32,111 nt of DNA, from the NCBI GenBank assembly GCA_964631175.1, contig CAZVWH010000029.1, forward strand, positions 1 through 32,111. Reading direction: 5' to 3'. This DNA comes from CAZVWH01 sp964631175 (GTDB lineage: Bacteria; Planctomycetota; Phycisphaerae; Sedimentisphaerales; Anaerobacaceae). Both the position numbers and the translations under genes were made by a program. Below the pieces are notes generated by a model. The model ran no database searches. It saw only the letters and a program-made list of their open reading frames with translations, and was not told the origin of the DNA. Shown here piece by piece: positions 8,405-16,817 of the stretch (position 1 is the first letter of the stretch; each line of letters opens with the position of its first letter).

Positions 8405-9586
8405 ATGTTACGAAAATCCTGTTTGATAATTTTAATTGTATTATTGGTATTGTTTGTCCAGCCGTCCTGGGCGGGGATTAAGAATGTTATTCTAATGATC
8501 GGAGACGGTATGGGATTTGAGCAGGTCAAGGCTGCGTCACTGTATGCGTACGGCGATGTGAATAGCTTGCCCTTTGAGAAATATTATCGTGGGGAGATGA
8601 TGACGCACTCGGCAAATTCATATCTTGATAAAATTCATGCAACGGATTCGGCGGCAGCGGGCACAGCCATGGCGACGGGACAGAAAGTAAATAGTAAGGT
8701 TATCAGCCAAAAGTCAGGCAAGCCCATTAAGACGATTCTGGAATATTTACAAGAACAGGGCGAAGCAACTGGACTGGTAACGACTGTGCCCATAACACAT
8801 GCCACACCCGCAGTATTTGCAGCCCATACAAGACATCGAAATCGGTATGGAGACATTGCAAATGATTATCTTAATCAAACACGCCCGAATATCCTTTTCG
8901 GAGCCTATTACGAAAATGGTAAGGGAATGACAGAAGAAAAGGCCAAGCAGGCTGATTATATGGTGGTGAAAACAAGGCAAGAGTTGCAGGATATAGTATT
9001 TTCGGTGGAACAAGACCACAATACAGAAGTGTTCGTGGCAGGATTGTTCTCGCCGGATGGAATGCCCTGGGAATATGATTATTATTATCCGTGTAAAAAT
9101 CCACTTTCGCAAGTACGCAAAAATGATATGCCTTCTTATGATACAGCGCCTCATTTATCAGAGATGACCGCGGCAGCGCTGAGTATGCTGGATAATGACC
9201 CGAACGGATTTTTTCTGATGGTCGAAGGCGGCACGATAGATTGGGCAGGGCATGATAATATTATTGAGGACAATATATTTGAAACGTTGGAATTTGCCAG
9301 AGCATTTCAAGTGGTCTTAGATTGGGCCGGCGATAGAGACGATACCTTGATTATAGTCACAGCGGATCACGAATGCGGAGGATTAAAGGTCATCAAATCT
9401 CTAAGAAAAGGACTTCTGCCGGTGGTGTTTTGGGCTTCGAAAGATCACACCGGCTTGAATGTTCCCATTTACGCAAAAGGACCCGGCGCTGAGGAATTTG
9501 TCGGCGTAATTGATAACACGGATATTTTTACAATAATTATGAGATTGACGGAACAAAAGAATGTTGAACAGGTAAGTTGCCGGTAA
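8405..9586 (+). CDS. Exported alkaline phosphatase
   Basis: A periplasmic or cell-surface phosphomonoesterase of the PhoA-type alkaline phosphatase family (PF00245). Residues 1-23 are a signal peptide. The metal-binding MIGDGMG (D34), the catalytic TDSAAAGTAMATG with nucleophile S82, the THATPAVFAAHTRHR segment, VEGGTIDWAGHDN and the VTADHECGG metal site are all present in order. The C-terminal HTGLNVPIYAKGPGAEEF matches the usual ending. At 393 residues it is at the short end of the family, lacking the long crown insertions. AAGGAGAA before the ATG fixes the start. It appears monocistronic, with TATAAT at 8336-8341 as a possible -10 box but no good -35. Confidence 0.95.
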   Translation: MLRKSCLIILIVLLVLFVQPSWAGIKNVILMIGDGMGFEQVKAASLYAYGDVNSLPFEKYYRGEMMTHSANSYLDKIHATDSAAAGTAMATGQKVNSKVISQKSGKPIKTILEYLQEQGEATGLVTTVPITHATPAVFAAHTRHRNRYGDIANDYLNQTRPNILFGAYYENGKGMTEEKAKQADYMVVKTRQELQDIVFSVEQDHNTEVFVAGLFSPDGMPWEYDYYYPCKNPLSQVRKNDMPSYDTAPHLSEMTAAALSMLDNDPNGFFLMVEGGTIDWAGHDNIIEDNIFETLEFARAFQVVLDWAGDRDDTLIIVTADHECGGLKVIKSLRKGLLPVVFWASKDHTGLNVPIYAKGPGAEEFVGVIDNTDIFTIIMRLTEQKNVEQVSCR

Positions 9587-9656
9587 TCAGTAGATGGACT
9601 TGCGCTTTACTCCAGCATCTGCCGGAAGGCCGCTGGGATGGCTGGCGCCACATCCA

Positions 9657-9680
9657 CGCAGTGTCCCTTTTGGGACTGCG
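9657..9680 (+). terminator. Bulged hairpin after the alkaline phosphatase gene
   Basis: CGCAGTGTCCC (9657-9667) pairs with GGGACTGCG (9672-9680) across a TTTT loop, with a small bulge on one side. It lies 70 bp after the stop. No poly-T tail follows, so terminator function is uncertain. Confidence 0.35.
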
Positions 9681-9707
9681 GAGAATATCGAGCCTTCATA
9701 GACAAAC

Positions 9708-9730
9708 AATACCTAACTATCTTAGGTATT
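9708..9730. repeat. Hairpin repeat, copy 1
   Basis: AATACCTAA-CTATC-TTAGGTATT is a perfect 9-bp inverted repeat with a 5-nt loop, identical to 9938-9960. Downstream similarity continues (GGCTCAAATTT, then CTATCAAG). The copies are in the same orientation and bracket a different palindromic repeat. Confidence 0.8.
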
Positions 9731-9770
9731 AGGAGGCTCAAATTTTGCATCGTCTATCAAGAATCGTAAC

Positions 9771-9899
9771 CGTTCACGCATAAAATAAGGCGTTTTTGTG
9801 TCATTGCGAGGCCTTTAGGCCGAAGCAATCTCAAAAACGTACGATTTTAGATTGCTTCGCTTCGCTCGCAATGACAAAAATGCGGTTTTCCCGTGAACG
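9771..9899. repeat. Nested palindromic repeat, MITE-like
   Basis: Outer arms CGTTCACG (9771-9778) and CGTGAACG (9892-9899), middle arms TGTCATTGCGAG (9799-9810) and CTCGCAATGACA (9865-9876), and inner arms CGAAGCAATC (9821-9830) and GATTGCTTCG (9850-9859) are nested inverted repeats, so the RNA or single strand could fold into one long hairpin. It belongs to the same family as 2721-2850 and 27521-27646. Confidence 0.8.
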
Positions 9900-9937
9900 C
9901 TTACCAAGAATCTAATATCAAATTGTAATGTAGATAT

Positions 9938-9960
9938 AATACCTAACTATCTTAGGTATT
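9938..9960. repeat. Hairpin repeat, copy 2
   Basis: Identical 23-bp hairpin to copy 1 at 9708-9730, again followed by a CCTCAAATTT stretch. With copy 1 it frames the nested palindrome. Confidence 0.8.
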
Positions 9961-10080
9961 AAGAACCTCAAATTTAACATTGTGTATCAAGGACCAAATA
10001 TCAAACCGTAGGTTAAACATAATACAAATCATACTAAATTTTTGCGTTCGTCATGTGAGTTATGGTATATGCTATTTTAA

Positions 10081-10145
10081 GATTTGTCATCAAGACAAAT
10101 CCGCCTTGGGCAAACCAAGACTTAAAAGTAACTTCTTGCAAGTTA
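10081..10145 (+). other. Cluster of three short hairpins, possible structured RNA
   Basis: GATTTGTC/GACAAATC (10081-10101), CTTGG/CCAAG (10105-10119) and TAACTT/AAGTTA (10129-10145) are three consecutive perfect inverted repeats with 5-nt loops, in a gene-free stretch. An AT-rich tail with TTTTT follows near 10160. No coding gene is evident between 9587 and 10288; this is the only non-repeat structure I see there. Confidence 0.35.
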
Positions 10146-10288
10146 TCATAAAGCGCCATTAATTTTTAGAAATGGTATTAGTGATTAATACATTAGTCGG
10201 GTAAGCCGGAACCAAGCGGGTTATATCAAGTCAGATAGAAATTTACTTCGTTAAAAGCACAAAACCAAACTGATCTACGAGATGGCGG

Positions 10289-11935
10289 TTAGGTATTGAA
10301 TGTCTGTGGCAGAGCTATTAGGTCGAGTTTTTCTCGCTTTGGTCTGGGCAATTCGGTTCCACAGCGCACACAGCTTACCTGATTTAGCCCACGACGTTTG
10401 CCACAAGCTGAGCATTTTATTACTGCAGTATGGTTCAAGGCCAAATATGTCAACAGGCCGGCCAGGTTAAATACAGCCACAAATGCCAGCCAGAACAAAA
10501 ATTTCAGCCGGGAGGTCCGTCTCAACCAGCCGTGCCAAAAGGTAAAGACCGTCATCGCCGCGCTCAGCAGCCAGTTTATGACGCTACCGTATGGACGGAT
10601 ATACGCTAATATTTGTGCAAAACCATTAGCAAAATCAGAACTCTGATAAACCTGTGTCCAGAATCTTGTACCCATAAAATGCCAGGCCCAATCATACAAC
10701 GGAGGTGAGAATTTACTCACATAACGTGTAGCTAGCGTCCTGAAGTCTCTGGCTTCGACTATCGTTTCAGACAGAGCAGGTACGGTCCAACTATAGTGAT
10801 TGAGTAGTTCAAAACCGCCTTGGCTATCGACTATGTATAACTCGATCCAATTTTTTTGCGGCTGACTTCGGAAATTACGCCACCATTGCTGAAAAAGTTT
10901 GGGGGATTTACGGCGGTTCGGAGGGGCACTTGATTCTATCCAAAGCCGATACAAGAAAATATATTGTCTAGTAGCAGTAAATCGATATTGATTACCCGTC
11001 CAACCTTCCCAATCCCCTGGAACAGTGATTGTAAGCCGTTGATTGGGTTCGTGCATTATTAGATGGCTCTTGCCATCTTCAGTTTCGCAGTGAAGCAAAG
11101 GTCGGTATTTTTCACGATCTATATACTCTTTTTCACCGGGCTTCAAATCCCGATATGCATGCAAGTATATTCTTCTGATATCTGCTTCGGCACTTTCAAA
11201 GAGTAGCTCTACATGTTGTTTTTCAAAGTCGATTTGGTAAATGCGTCTTTGCGTTTGCCACATCAAAGTCGGACTGAAAGAAGCCTGCGGACACCAGGCA
11301 GTGAAGAATTTGAATTTGCCTAACGGTTTTACTTTTGATTTTGAATCTGTAAATCCCTTTGAGCTAATGTAGCCTATCTTTGTACCGCTGATATCATAAC
11401 CAATAAAAAATTCTACGGCTGGATGATACCGCCATATCTGGATAGTTTTTTCATCGGATTGAACAGGTATTTCGAGAGTTTGGGAAAATTCAGGCGTAAA
11501 CATTTGTATGTTTTTCGCCCGCTGCTGCGTAAAGCCCTCATTATAGCTGCTTATTTGTTTAGCCCAGGAAAGATGTTGGTAGGGGCTTTTATTGCGTGGG
11601 CCCTCCCAAAGCAGATTGTCATTGGCGTTATATATCTGCACTGTCTCAGTCTCATCCACTCGACCCGGGGTGCGTTCTGGTCTGTAAATTAGGTGAATTG
11701 ATCCATCAGGCAAAAACTCTTTTGCTGAATCTCTTATTCTGCTGATTTGTTTTTCTTCCTCAGTTAGTTCTTTTTCGGGCTTGGTCGTTGTCCATCTGTG
11801 TTTTGTTTCAGTAAATATATCTTCCGTTGCGATGATAATACCCTGTAGTATCAGCAAAGCGAACAGCAGTATAAGAACCGTCATAAGGATTTTGGCCGGC
11901 GTCGCAAAGTATTTTAAATCGTTTTTTAGTTTCAT
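10289..11935 (-). CDS. Membrane protein with C-terminal zinc ribbon, ABC operon member
   Basis: A 548-residue protein that I do not recognise by name. One membrane helix lies at about 16-36, a large, probably extracytoplasmic, beta-rich region with many aromatic residues spans about 40-440, two more helices lie at about 450-468 and 478-502, and the tail holds a CxxC zinc ribbon (C508, C511, C522, C525). The ribbon would sit in the cytoplasm or at the membrane face. It is the last gene of the GntR/ABC operon, 15 bp after the permease, so it probably works with that transporter as a sensor or accessory subunit (inference). An AGGAA sequence 8 nt before the ATG supports the start. Confidence 0.8.
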   Translation of the reverse strand: MKLKNDLKYFATPAKILMTVLILLFALLILQGIIIATEDIFTETKHRWTTTKPEKELTEEEKQISRIRDSAKEFLPDGSIHLIYRPERTPGRVDETETVQIYNANDNLLWEGPRNKSPYQHLSWAKQISSYNEGFTQQRAKNIQMFTPEFSQTLEIPVQSDEKTIQIWRYHPAVEFFIGYDISGTKIGYISSKGFTDSKSKVKPLGKFKFFTAWCPQASFSPTLMWQTQRRIYQIDFEKQHVELLFESAEADIRRIYLHAYRDLKPGEKEYIDREKYRPLLHCETEDGKSHLIMHEPNQRLTITVPGDWEGWTGNQYRFTATRQYIFLYRLWIESSAPPNRRKSPKLFQQWWRNFRSQPQKNWIELYIVDSQGGFELLNHYSWTVPALSETIVEARDFRTLATRYVSKFSPPLYDWAWHFMGTRFWTQVYQSSDFANGFAQILAYIRPYGSVINWLLSAAMTVFTFWHGWLRRTSRLKFLFWLAFVAVFNLAGLLTYLALNHTAVIKCSACGKRRGLNQVSCVRCGTELPRPKREKLDLIALPQTFNT

Positions 11936-11950
11936 AGTTCTATTCCTGGT

Positions 11951-12646
11951 CTAAAATTCTCTGTTTAGGAATGTGTTAAAAATTTGTGAAAGCAAAATAA
12001 AAATACCAATGGCAATCACCACGAAGGCCCAGACAAGCCGCCACTGTGTGAAAGTCACTATGATAATGACAGTTGCAAATGCCAGGCCGAATATCTTTGT
12101 GGTGTACCATTTGGCTGTGCTCAGGCCGGTAAGAGCTGTTCCCAGATACACAACAAGACCCAGTACTATGAAAATCCAGCCCTCGATGAAAACTCTTGCT
12201 GTTTGCGATATTGTGAAGAGTTCCGGCCTGCAGGCGTACCAATAAAGGCCGACCCAGACAAGCCCAATGGAGATAACAAAAGCTATCAATGCTCCGGCCA
12301 GTTTTGCGCCGAGTATAGTTTTTCTACTGGTCGAGCGATGAATCAGAAAGGGCCAAGTCCCTGTGAAATAAGGTATCCAGAAATGTCGAACGCCCAGAGT
12401 CAAACCAAGTCCGATAGATGTCAAGAGCAACCACATACCTGTTGCTGCCAATTTGGAACTGCGAGTGAGCCAATAAGTGTCAACTGTAGAGCCTGGTGAA
12501 AGATTCGTATAATACCGATTGCTATCTACCTGGTAAGCCTTTGCAAGCAAGCAAAAACCGCCAAAAGCAAATAATACAATTGCCGCCAAAATTAGCCAGG
12601 GTAAGTTCTCACGAAATTCTTTTCGCAACAATGCTGGGAATCTCAT
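11951..12646 (-). CDS. ABC-2 type permease
   Basis: The membrane subunit of an ABC exporter. Six hydrophobic segments are seen, the first following the amphipathic RFPALLRKEFRENLPW, which is typical for ABC-2 permeases. The frame can be opened further upstream to 12703, but the ATG at 12646 is preceded by GGGAGG 9 nt away and lies one base after the ATPase stop (TAA-A-ATG), so I chose it: 231 residues. The tight junction implies translational coupling with the ATPase. Substrate unknown; relatives in YtrA-regulated operons respond to cell-wall stress or handle small compounds. Confidence 0.85.
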   Translation of the reverse strand: MRFPALLRKEFRENLPWLILAAIVLFAFGGFCLLAKAYQVDSNRYYTNLSPGSTVDTYWLTRSSKLAATGMWLLLTSIGLGLTLGVRHFWIPYFTGTWPFLIHRSTSRKTILGAKLAGALIAFVISIGLVWVGLYWYACRPELFTISQTARVFIEGWIFIVLGLVVYLGTALTGLSTAKWYTTKIFGLAFATVIIIVTFTQWRLVWAFVVIAIGIFILLSQIFNTFLNREF

Positions 12647-12647
12647 T

Positions 12648-13571
12648 TTATATTTCCTCCCACTGGAATAGTTTCTTACGGCCGGGCGGAGCAGTAAATT
12701 CAATGAACTGGTCTTCCAGGTTCATTTGTACGATTTTATATTCAGCAGCACCTGCTGATTTTGCACAATCGGCGATTTTTTCTTTATCGGTTCCGACTAA
12801 TATTATCTCAAGCTCTTTTTCACTGCATTTGCAATGCAATAATCCCTCGATGTCGACATCAACCGGTGCCGAATCCTCAAAGCTAAATATTACCTTTTTG
12901 ACTGCTGAGCGGAACTCTTCAAGCAAACAGTTTGCTCTTAAAACACCTCTGTCAATAACCGCTATGCGGTCGGCGACCCTTTCAACGTCGCCGAGGATGT
13001 GGCTGGAGAACAAAACCGTTCTGCCCTGACGCATAATAAGCTGGATCATGCCCTCTAAGAATTGTCTTCTGATAGCGGCATCAAGGCCGAGCGTTGGGTC
13101 GTCCATAATTAGAAGTTCCGGATTCGGAGCCAAAGCAAGGGCCAAAGAGACCTGTGCACGCTGGCCGTTTGATAGCTGTTTAATCTTTTGTTTTTTTGAC
13201 AGGCCGAAGTACTCAATCATATCGACAAAGAACTTGTCGTCCCACTGCTTTGGAAAAAACGCCCGCTGAAATCTCTCCAACTCAGCGATGCTCATCCAGC
13301 GAAACAGCCGATGACCCTCGGTAACATAACCGATACGCTGACGAATTGCAGGAGCCAGAGCTGTAGAATCACAGCCCAATAGCCTCGATGAGCCTGCTGT
13401 CGGCCTTAGCAAGCCCATCATTAACTTAATGGCGGTAGTTTTTCCTGCTCCGTTTCGGCCGACAAATCCACAGATGCAGCCACGCGGCAATTGCAGGTCC
13501 AGATGGTCAACAGCAACAGTCCCGCCGAAATACTTTGTAAGAGCTTCTGTTTCCAATACTATCTCAGGCAT
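12648..13571 (-). CDS. ABC transporter ATP-binding protein
   Basis: The cytoplasmic nucleotide-binding subunit for the adjacent ABC-2 permease. Walker A is GRNGAGKTT (38-46), the signature is LSNGQ (133-137), Walker B is LLIMDD (153-158), and the switch histidine is H191 in SSH. The position after the Walker B aspartate is D158 where most ABC ATPases have the catalytic glutamate; the DDPTLGLD form is known in GntR-linked families and need not abolish activity. Residues beyond about 225 form an extra C-terminal domain, as in the CcmA/drug-export branch. It starts 5 bp after the GntR gene stop and ends one base before the permease ATG. Confidence 0.93.
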   Translation of the reverse strand: MPEIVLETEALTKYFGGTVAVDHLDLQLPRGCICGFVGRNGAGKTTAIKLMMGLLRPTAGSSRLLGCDSTALAPAIRQRIGYVTEGHRLFRWMSIAELERFQRAFFPKQWDDKFFVDMIEYFGLSKKQKIKQLSNGQRAQVSLALALAPNPELLIMDDPTLGLDAAIRRQFLEGMIQLIMRQGRTVLFSSHILGDVERVADRIAVIDRGVLRANCLLEEFRSAVKKVIFSFEDSAPVDVDIEGLLHCKCSEKELEIILVGTDKEKIADCAKSAGAAEYKIVQMNLEDQFIEFTAPPGRKKLFQWEEI

Positions 13572-13576
13572 TTTTT

Positions 13577-13984
13577 TTACTCTTCTTTCTTGTTTGACTG
13601 GCCAACAAATTTGTCTATTCTGGCTTTGAATACCTTGATTATATCCTGGGCTTGAAGACCTAAATTTAAGCCGCGACTAATGAGAGTATCCATTCTCTCG
13701 GCAAGGGTATTGATGTCTGCGGCATCGGCTTTGCGTAGCTTTGGGTCGGCAACGAATGTGCCGGAGCCGGTTTTTGTATTAACCAGGCCGGCTTGCTCTA
13801 ATCGGCTGTAAGCCCTGGCGACCGTATTGGGATTAATCACCAATTCCGCAGCAAGCTTTCTGACCGCAGGTAGTTTGTCTCCGCTTGCGAGCTGCTTTTT
13901 TGCAATAGCCTCACTTATCTGCTCAGCAACCTGAATATAAACAGGCTCATTTGAACCGGGCGATATTTGAATCCATAAAGCCAT
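13577..13984 (-). CDS. GntR-family regulator, YtrA subfamily
   Basis: A 135-residue transcriptional repressor. The N-terminal winged helix (about 8-75) contains the family pattern ISEAIAKKQLASGDKLPAVR and NPNTVARAYSRLEQAGLV, and the wing KTGSGTFV. The short C-terminal region (about 76-135) is the two-helix dimerisation segment of the YtrA subfamily, with no large ligand domain. As in that subfamily it heads an operon with an ABC exporter. It most likely represses its own operon by binding palindromes in the upstream region (14033-14063), which overlap the predicted promoter. Confidence 0.93.
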   Translation of the reverse strand: MALWIQISPGSNEPVYIQVAEQISEAIAKKQLASGDKLPAVRKLAAELVINPNTVARAYSRLEQAGLVNTKTGSGTFVADPKLRKADAADINTLAERMDTLISRGLNLGLQAQDIIKVFKARIDKFVGQSNKKEE

Positions 13985-14032
13985 AGTAAATCTCTGCCTA
14001 AGCTGTAAAAATTGTTATATATGTAATTAAAA

Positions 14033-14063
14033 TGTATTAATACATATAATACATTATGTATTA
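14033..14063. promoter_or_regulatory. Probable GntR operator: two adjacent palindromes
   Basis: TGTATTAATACA (14033-14044) is a perfect 12-bp palindrome. TAATACA-TTA-TGTATTA (14047-14063) is a second perfect inverted repeat sharing the same TGTATTA half-site. They cover the -10 box and the predicted start site of the GntR/ABC operon, as expected for autorepression by a YtrA-type protein. Confidence 0.6.
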
Positions 14064-14081
14064 CTTGTCGTAGTTTGGCAA
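14053..14081 (-). promoter_or_regulatory. Promoter of the GntR/ABC operon
   Basis: On the minus strand, TTGCCA (14081-14076) is followed after 17 bp by CATAAT (14058-14053), five of six matches each to the consensus. Transcription would start near 14046, giving a leader of about 60 nt. The -10 lies inside the second palindrome. Confidence 0.6.
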
Positions 14082-14235
14082 GTCTTTTTTGGAAAAAAAC
14101 AAAAAAATTTTATGCAATCTCGAAAGTTTTTTACCTTTGGCCGCGCGATGGTTTTTGTGAACTGCCTATGTGGATTGTAAGTATAAATAATTAGGTATTA
14201 AGACGTATTACAAAATAAAATGAGGTAGCTGAAAA

Positions 14236-15720
14236 ATGAACATACAAAAGGTTATAAAAAGACGTTTGATTTTGGCTGTTCCATTTTTATGTGTCTTTGT
14301 GGCTTGGGGATTGGGAGGATGGCTGTTGAGTTTTGCAGGAGAAATTTCCAATCCAATGAGTAAGATAATCATCGATGATTTCTCAAAGGAAACGAAAGAT
14401 ACAGGAGGCAACCTCAGATGGACATTGGTGGTTGGTCAAAAAGGTGATAATACAATTAGCGACGTAGAATTCGCACAGGATAATGGAAGGTCTTTCCTGC
14501 ATATTAAGAGGCTCGTCCCCCCAAGGCGTAATTGGTACCTTGCAGGTGCTCGAACTGATTTAGCTGATAATAACGATGTCTTAAATGTTGCTGCTTGCGA
14601 CGGAATATACCTGCTGGCAAACGGCAAACCAGCAATATGGATTCTGGGGATTTGGATGAACGACACAAAAGGTAAAACGCAGCTATACCAGGCACAATTT
14701 GAATTGAAAAGTAAATGGCAGGAAATCCGCATCCCAATTCGTAGTTTCAGGATATTACCGGTTAAGAAAACCCTGGATAGTAAGGAAATGCTATGGTTTG
14801 GTAGTAAAGAAAGATCAAAACAGGGAACCGTAGAGATATTCCTGGACGAGATTGGATTTTACATGGAGCAAAAAATGTACAAAAAACTAACTCCAAAGGA
14901 AGAACGCGTTATTGTTCGCAAAGGAACGGAGCGTCCTTTCAGTGGGAAATATAATAACTATTTTGAAAAAGGTGTATATACCTGTAAACGTTGTGGGGCT
15001 GAGCTGTTTGAGTCGGATGCGAAGTTCAAATCCGAATGCGGCTGGCCGAGCTTTGATGATCAGATCCCCGGGGCTGTGAGATGGCAGCCGGATGCCGACG
15101 GCATTCGGACAGAGATTATCTGTGCACGATGCGGGGCGCATCTGGGACATGTGTTTTTAGGTGAAAGATTAACACCTAAGAATACACGCTACTGTGTGAA
15201 TTCTATTTCAATGGATTTTACACCGGCAGAAAAACGTCAGACTAATAGAGCAATATTCGCTTCGGGCTGTTTCTGGGGCACCGAGTATTATTTTCAAGCA
15301 ACGCCCGGCGTAATATCAACAACGGTTGGCTACACCGGCGGCCATGTGGACAATCCCACTTATAAGCAGGTTTGTACCGACAAGACGGGCCACGCCGAGG
15401 CTGTCGAGGTGAGATTTAACCCATCGAAAATAAGTTATGAGCAATTAGCTAAGCTGTTTTTTGAGACGCATGATTTCACGCAGCTAAATCGGCAAGGGCC
15501 GGATATAGGGACGCAATACCGCTCCGCGATTTTCTACTTGAACGACCGGCAGAGACAGATTGCTACCCGGCTGGTCGAGGAGCTCAAGAAAAAAGCTTAC
15601 GATGTGAAGACTCAAATAGCACCGGCCGGTAAATTCTGGCCGGCGGAGAAATACCACCAGAATTATTATGAAAAGACCGGAAAGGTTCCTTACTGTCACA
15701 CATACAGAAAAATATTCTAA
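14236..15720 (+). CDS. CIA30-like / MsrB / MsrA fusion methionine sulfoxide reductase
   Basis: A three-part protein repairing oxidised methionine. Residues 10-34 form a signal anchor, placing the rest outside the cytoplasmic membrane. Residues about 43-210 (IIIDDFSKETKDTGGNLRW onward) resemble the CIA30-like beta-sandwich. Residues about 216-330 are MsrB: zinc cysteines C250, C253, C296, C299 and catalytic C320 in RYCVNS, reducing the R-sulfoxide. Residues 338-494 are MsrA: catalytic C345 in GCFWG, with GHAEAVEV and GTQYRSAIFY, reducing the S-sulfoxide. C487 near the end may be a recycling cysteine. The B-before-A order is the reverse of Neisseria PilB. A GAGG lies about 11 nt before the ATG. 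It diverges from the GntR operon, with the promoters in the shared 250-bp gap. Confidence 0.9.
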   Translation: MNIQKVIKRRLILAVPFLCVFVAWGLGGWLLSFAGEISNPMSKIIIDDFSKETKDTGGNLRWTLVVGQKGDNTISDVEFAQDNGRSFLHIKRLVPPRRNWYLAGARTDLADNNDVLNVAACDGIYLLANGKPAIWILGIWMNDTKGKTQLYQAQFELKSKWQEIRIPIRSFRILPVKKTLDSKEMLWFGSKERSKQGTVEIFLDEIGFYMEQKMYKKLTPKEERVIVRKGTERPFSGKYNNYFEKGVYTCKRCGAELFESDAKFKSECGWPSFDDQIPGAVRWQPDADGIRTEIICARCGAHLGHVFLGERLTPKNTRYCVNSISMDFTPAEKRQTNRAIFASGCFWGTEYYFQATPGVISTTVGYTGGHVDNPTYKQVCTDKTGHAEAVEVRFNPSKISYEQLAKLFFETHDFTQLNRQGPDIGTQYRSAIFYLNDRQRQIATRLVEELKKKAYDVKTQIAPAGKFWPAEKYHQNYYEKTGKVPYCHTYRKIF

Positions 15721-16055
15721 TCATTTACTTTTACTCTTACTCATTTCTTGCCTTTTCCGATAATCCGTACAATAATACAGGAAACAGGAACTTTCATTCT
15801 TTGGCTTTTGGTTCGCTCGCTTGAAGGAAGAAATGCAATGACAGGTAAGGAATTCGTCAACTCTTTAGCAAATGGGAAAACTATGGATAGAGGGGCTGTT
15901 GAAAAGCGTGGTTCGCGGCTCTGATAGTTCGGGATTCATTATTCGGGGTTCTGAATTTGTTCTCACCATAGGCGAATATAATTGCCGTGATTTGTCTGAA
16001 GTTAGCTTTGCAAGAGCTTAATTTTGTTTTGCAAGGTTACAATCGCTCACAAAGC

Positions 16056-16186
16056 AGATGTCTCGACTACGCTCGACATGACACAATAACGTTTCCCAAA
16101 GCGCATACAATGCCTCGTCGGAGTTTACCCCTTCAACTGCGTTCAGGGCAGGCTCTGAGCGAAGCCGAAAGGGCTCGGCATGACAA
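16056..16186. repeat. Dispersed repeat block
   Basis: The segment contains ATGTCTCGACTACGCTCGA and CATGAC near its start, then TTCAACTGCGTTCAGGGCAG and CTCGGCATGAC at its end. Close relatives occur at 25070-25108 (TTCAACTATGTTCAGGGCAA). The rest of the 515-bp gap (15721-16235) holds no convincing gene. Confidence 0.6.
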
Positions 16187-16235
16187 TATTATTTGAATAG
16201 ATTTAATGTGACAGAGGCGTTAAAATTCTTTCTAT

Positions 16236-16817
16236 ATGAATAATAGAAATGTCTATATAATCGCTGGGCCCAATGGGTCAGGCAAAACAACATTTGCAAT
16301 AAAGTTCCTACCCAAATATGTGAGGTGTCCAAATTTCGTTAACCCCGACCTGATTGCACAGGGGCTTTCGCCCTTTTCACCCGGCGCAGCCGCAATAAAG
16401 GCAGGCAAACTTGTCCTTGAGCAGATTCATCAGTTTTCAAATATAGGAGTAGATTTTGCCTTTGAAACGACACTTTCGGGTAAATTATATGTAAATCTGT
16501 TCAAATCTCTTAAGAAACAAAAGTATAAAATCCACATTTTTTTTCTTTGGATTCCCAACGCTGACCTGGCCATATCTCGTATAAAATATAGAGTCGCTCA
16601 AGGTGGCCATAATGTTCCTGTCCAGGATGTCCTTCGGCGTTTCAAACGTTGTATTTACAATTTCTTCAGTTTATATCAACCATTCATAGATTCGTGGATG
16701 TTATTTAACAATGCAGGTACAACTCCGATATTGATAGCTGAAAAGAAAAATGGCAAAATTAAGATTATCAACGAGGAATTATACAACAATATTGTTAAAG
16801 GTATTGGCGGTATATGA
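16236..16817 (+). CDS. Zeta-toxin-like P-loop kinase/ATPase
   Basis: A 193-residue P-loop protein of the zeta-toxin-related group (COG4185 type). Walker A is GPNGSGKTT (11-19); NPDLIAQGLSPF, DFAFETTLSG and RVAQGGHNVP are the group's characteristic segments, the last carrying the arginine that contacts nucleotide phosphates. True zeta toxins phosphorylate UDP-N-acetylglucosamine precursors; whether this branch does is unknown. The downstream 66-residue gene overlaps by 4 bp (ATGA) and is the likely antitoxin or partner. No Shine-Dalgarno is seen before the ATG; a TAAAAT at 16221-16226 is close upstream but lacks a -35. Confidence 0.85.
   Translation: MNNRNVYIIAGPNGSGKTTFAIKFLPKYVRCPNFVNPDLIAQGLSPFSPGAAAIKAGKLVLEQIHQFSNIGVDFAFETTLSGKLYVNLFKSLKKQKYKIHIFFLWIPNADLAISRIKYRVAQGGHNVPVQDVLRRFKRCIYNFFSLYQPFIDSWMLFNNAGTTPILIAEKKNGKIKIINEELYNNIVKGIGGI

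Noticed and set aside
9980..10162. 60-codon plus-strand frame
   Set aside because: It crosses the three-hairpin cluster, has no ribosome binding site and no family likeness.
12496..13029. 177-codon plus-strand frame opposite the ABC ATPase and permease
   Set aside because: It is antisense to two clearly conserved genes and has no protein-family features.
15838..15924. 28-codon frame starting MTGKEFVNSLANGK with a plausible GGAAG upstream
   Set aside because: The start faintly resembles HpcH/HpaI aldolases, but nothing follows; too short to call even as a pseudogene.
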